NCBI RefSeq assembly: GCF_028767025.1
Contig: NZ_JAJQXX010000003.1
Location: 210,788 to 274,787, forward strand
Length of the DNA: 64,000 nucleotides
Reading direction: 5' to 3'
Source of the DNA: Blautia sp. XA-2221
GTDB taxonomy: Bacteria > Bacillota > Clostridia > Lachnospirales > Lachnospiraceae
The notes below the pieces were generated by a model. The model saw nothing but the letters and a program-made list of their open reading frames with translations. It did not search any database and had not been told where the DNA came from. Made by a program: the position numbers and the translations under genes. Shown piece after piece: positions 62,749 to 64,000 of this stretch; position 1 is the stretch's first letter, and each line of letters starts with the position of its first letter.

Positions 62749-63447
62749 ATGAAAAGGGAAAAAATTACAGCCATTGTTCTGGCAGCAGGTCGGGGAAAGA
62801 GAATGAACAGCAAAGTACAGAAACAGTTTCTGGAACTTGGTGGAAAACCGGTTCTCTATTATTCGCTGAACTGTTTTCAGCAGAGTCCGTTGGTTACAGA
62901 TATTATTTTGGTAACAGGGGCGGAGTCTGTCGCTTTCTGCAAAGAAGAAATTGTGGAAAAGTATGGGTTTACTAAGGTAAAAAAGGTGATTCCCGGTGGA
63001 AAAGAACGGTATGATTCTGTTTATGAGGGACTTCTTTCCTGTGAGAACAGTGATTTTGTCCTGATCCATGATGGGGCAAGGCCATTTATTACACAGGAGA
63101 TACTGGAACGGGGAATGACCGGAGTCAGGGAAACGGGAGCCTGTGTGATAGGAATGCCCTCGAAAGATACTGTTAAAGTATCAGATGAGAATGGATTTGT
63201 GCAGGAAACACCGGAGCGAAATCTGGTATGGTCTGTCCAGACCCCTCAGATTTTTGAATACTCTCTGATTCGGAATGCCCATGAAAAAATCCGCTGTGAA
63301 AACATGACTGGAATTACAGATGACGCTATGGTGGTGGAACGGGCGTCCGGAACAAAAATCAGGCTGGTAGAGGGTTCTTATAAGAATCTAAAAATAACGA
63401 CGCCTGAGGATCTGGACATTGCAGAAATATTTTTAAAAAATATTTGA
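62749..63447 (+). CDS. ispD: 2-C-methyl-D-erythritol 4-phosphate cytidylyltransferase
   Basis: 232 residues. CTP-binding LAAGRGKRMNSKVQKQFLEL, GGKERYDSVYEGL, VLIHDGARPFI and VWSVQTPQIFEYSL, all IspD features. Third step of the MEP isoprenoid pathway. Start 62749 follows GCTGGAGG; a start at 62716 would overlap tsaD. Teichoic-acid TarI enzymes are close relatives; no tar gene is adjacent, so IspD is preferred. Confidence 0.92.
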   Translation: MKREKITAIVLAAGRGKRMNSKVQKQFLELGGKPVLYYSLNCFQQSPLVTDIILVTGAESVAFCKEEIVEKYGFTKVKKVIPGGKERYDSVYEGLLSCENSDFVLIHDGARPFITQEILERGMTGVRETGACVIGMPSKDTVKVSDENGFVQETPERNLVWSVQTPQIFEYSLIRNAHEKIRCENMTGITDDAMVVERASGTKIRLVEGSYKNLKITTPEDLDIAEIFLKNI

Positions 63448-63456
63448 ATTTATGTC

Positions 63457-63485
63457 TTGACAGCAGGGATGTTTAATGATAAAAT
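63457..63485 (+). promoter_or_regulatory. promoter of tRNA-Ser(TGA)
   Basis: Perfect TTGACA (63457-63462), 17 bp, TAAAAT (63480-63485), about 48 bp before the tRNA. Confidence 0.8.
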
Positions 63486-63532
63486 GCAATTCGTGCTGAC
63501 ACAGAGTGTCACAAAAACACAGAGTTGCATAT

Positions 63533-63618
63533 GGAGAGATATCGAAGTGGTCATAACGAGGCGGTCTTGAAAACCGTTTGTCCGCAAGGGCGCGTGGGTT
63601 CGAATCCCACTCTCTCCG
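63533..63618 (+). tRNA. tRNA-Ser, anticodon TGA
   Basis: 86 nt. Acceptor stem GGAGAGA/TCTCTCC with G73, anticodon stem GCGGT/ACCGT with loop CTTGAAA (TGA at 34-36), long class II variable arm and T stem GTGGG/CCCAC with TTCGAAT. CCA is not encoded. Reads UCA and related Ser codons. Confidence 0.97.
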
Positions 63619-63663
63619 TTTGTTGAGCAAAAAAAACTTTTTGATAAAAAGATAAAAAAGTGC

Positions 63664-63693
63664 TTGACAAAATGGAAAAAGATGTTATATAAT
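63664..63693 (+). promoter_or_regulatory. promoter of tRNA-Ser(GGA)
   Basis: Perfect TTGACA (63664-63669) and perfect TATAAT (63688-63693) with an 18-bp spacer. Confidence 0.8.
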
Positions 63694-63737
63694 GTAAAAC
63701 GCTTCTGGAAAACAGAAGCAAGCATCTAGGACGATTT

Positions 63738-63827
63738 GGAGAAGTACCCAAGCTGGCCGAAGGGGCTCCCCTGGAAAGGGAGTAGGTCGTTAACAGCGGC
63801 GCGAGGGTTCAAATCCCTCCTTCTCCG
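63738..63827 (+). tRNA. tRNA-Ser, anticodon GGA
   Basis: 90 nt. Acceptor GGAGAAG/CTTCTCC with G73, anticodon stem CTCCC/GGGAG with loop CTGGAAA (GGA), long variable arm, T stem with TTCAAAT. CCA not encoded. Reads UCC/UCU. Confidence 0.97.
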
Positions 63828-63874
63828 TTTGGGTTTTGAGATTTGAGAAAGTCGAAAAAACTTGAAAAAAGTTC

Positions 63875-63903
63875 TTGACAAGCTCGGGCGAATGTGATAA
63901 AAT
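63875..63903 (+). promoter_or_regulatory. strong promoter, probably of an rRNA operon
   Basis: TTGACA (63875-63880), exactly 17 bp, TAAAAT (63898-63903), followed by a noncoding leader to the window edge. Confidence 0.75.
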
Positions 63904-63909
63904 GAACGA

Positions 63910-64000
63910 GCTGTCTGAGAGATAGAAAACAAAGAACCTTGATAACTAAACAGTGAGACACATACGATTCTCGAAAATTCTTTACATTTTATTTTTAAGA
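63910..64000 (+). other. leader of a probable rRNA operon, cut by window edge
   Basis: The stretch AGAACCTTGATAACTAAACA followed by GTGAGAC resembles leaders before 16S rRNA in Clostridia. ATTCTTTACA (63977-63986) resembles a boxA antitermination element. The 16S gene itself would lie beyond 64000; this is inference. Confidence 0.5.

Overview
The window is a gene-dense (roughly 45% GC by eye), low-GC Gram-positive chromosome segment. Clear Shine-Dalgarno sites, TTGACA/TATAAT promoters, GH95/ABC sugar genes without a local ATPase, the hprK-glk pair and the protein sequences fit the family Lachnospiraceae (Blautia-like, by general impression; no search was possible). I see no insertion sequence, prophage, CRISPR array or plasmid gene. 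The only transfer-linked family is one Rpn-type nuclease.

Layout. 1-4.4 kb: end of a GNAT-like acyltransferase-family gene, an ABC-F ATPase and an uncharacterised membrane protein. 4.6-7.1 kb: glycogen branching enzyme and a divergent TetR regulator. 7.3-12.1 kb: a two-component system plus a MacB/FtsX-type ABC exporter, with three 11-bp direct repeats in front of the transporter. 12.1-15.1 kb: a TetM-like translational GTPase fused to a YacP/Rae1-type NYN ribonuclease domain, preceded by an attenuator-like hairpin. 15.3-17.3 kb: fruK-type kinase and the Rpn nuclease. 17.6-22.7 kb: a BceAB-like ABC transporter divergent from a LytTR regulator/GHKL kinase pair, with LytTR-box repeats between them. 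22.8-27.3 kb: a GreA-family factor, then a Na/phosphate symporter behind Pho-box-like repeats, then a PhoPR-like pair.

27.3-40.6 kb is a sugar-uptake and salvage region: an AraC regulator, two binding-protein/permease/permease transporters, a small membrane protein, a cytoplasmic GH95-like hydrolase, a nucleotidyltransferase, an N-acetylhexosamine-1-kinase-like enzyme and galE. This resembles use of host-glycan disaccharides of the lacto-N-biose/galacto-N-biose type, but no GH112 phosphorylase is present. 40.7-63.4 kb is mostly housekeeping: a DUF1846 protein, ftsH-uvrC-hprK-glk, a class A PBP with a Gly/Asn/Glu-rich tail, a C39 peptidase, a YigZ protein, cyclophilin, tsaE-tsaB-rimI, a YfhO membrane protein, a fourth two-component system, and rnz-tsaD-ispD. 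The window ends with two tRNA-Ser genes and a strong promoter and leader that probably start an rRNA operon beyond the right edge.

The most interesting object is the TetM-like/NYN fusion at 12297-15122. It joins a ribosome-binding GTPase to a domain whose stand-alone relative cuts mRNA on the ribosome. All four NYN acidic residues are kept, the TetM drug-displacing loop is changed, and the leader has a two-promoter plus terminator/SD-hairpin arrangement.
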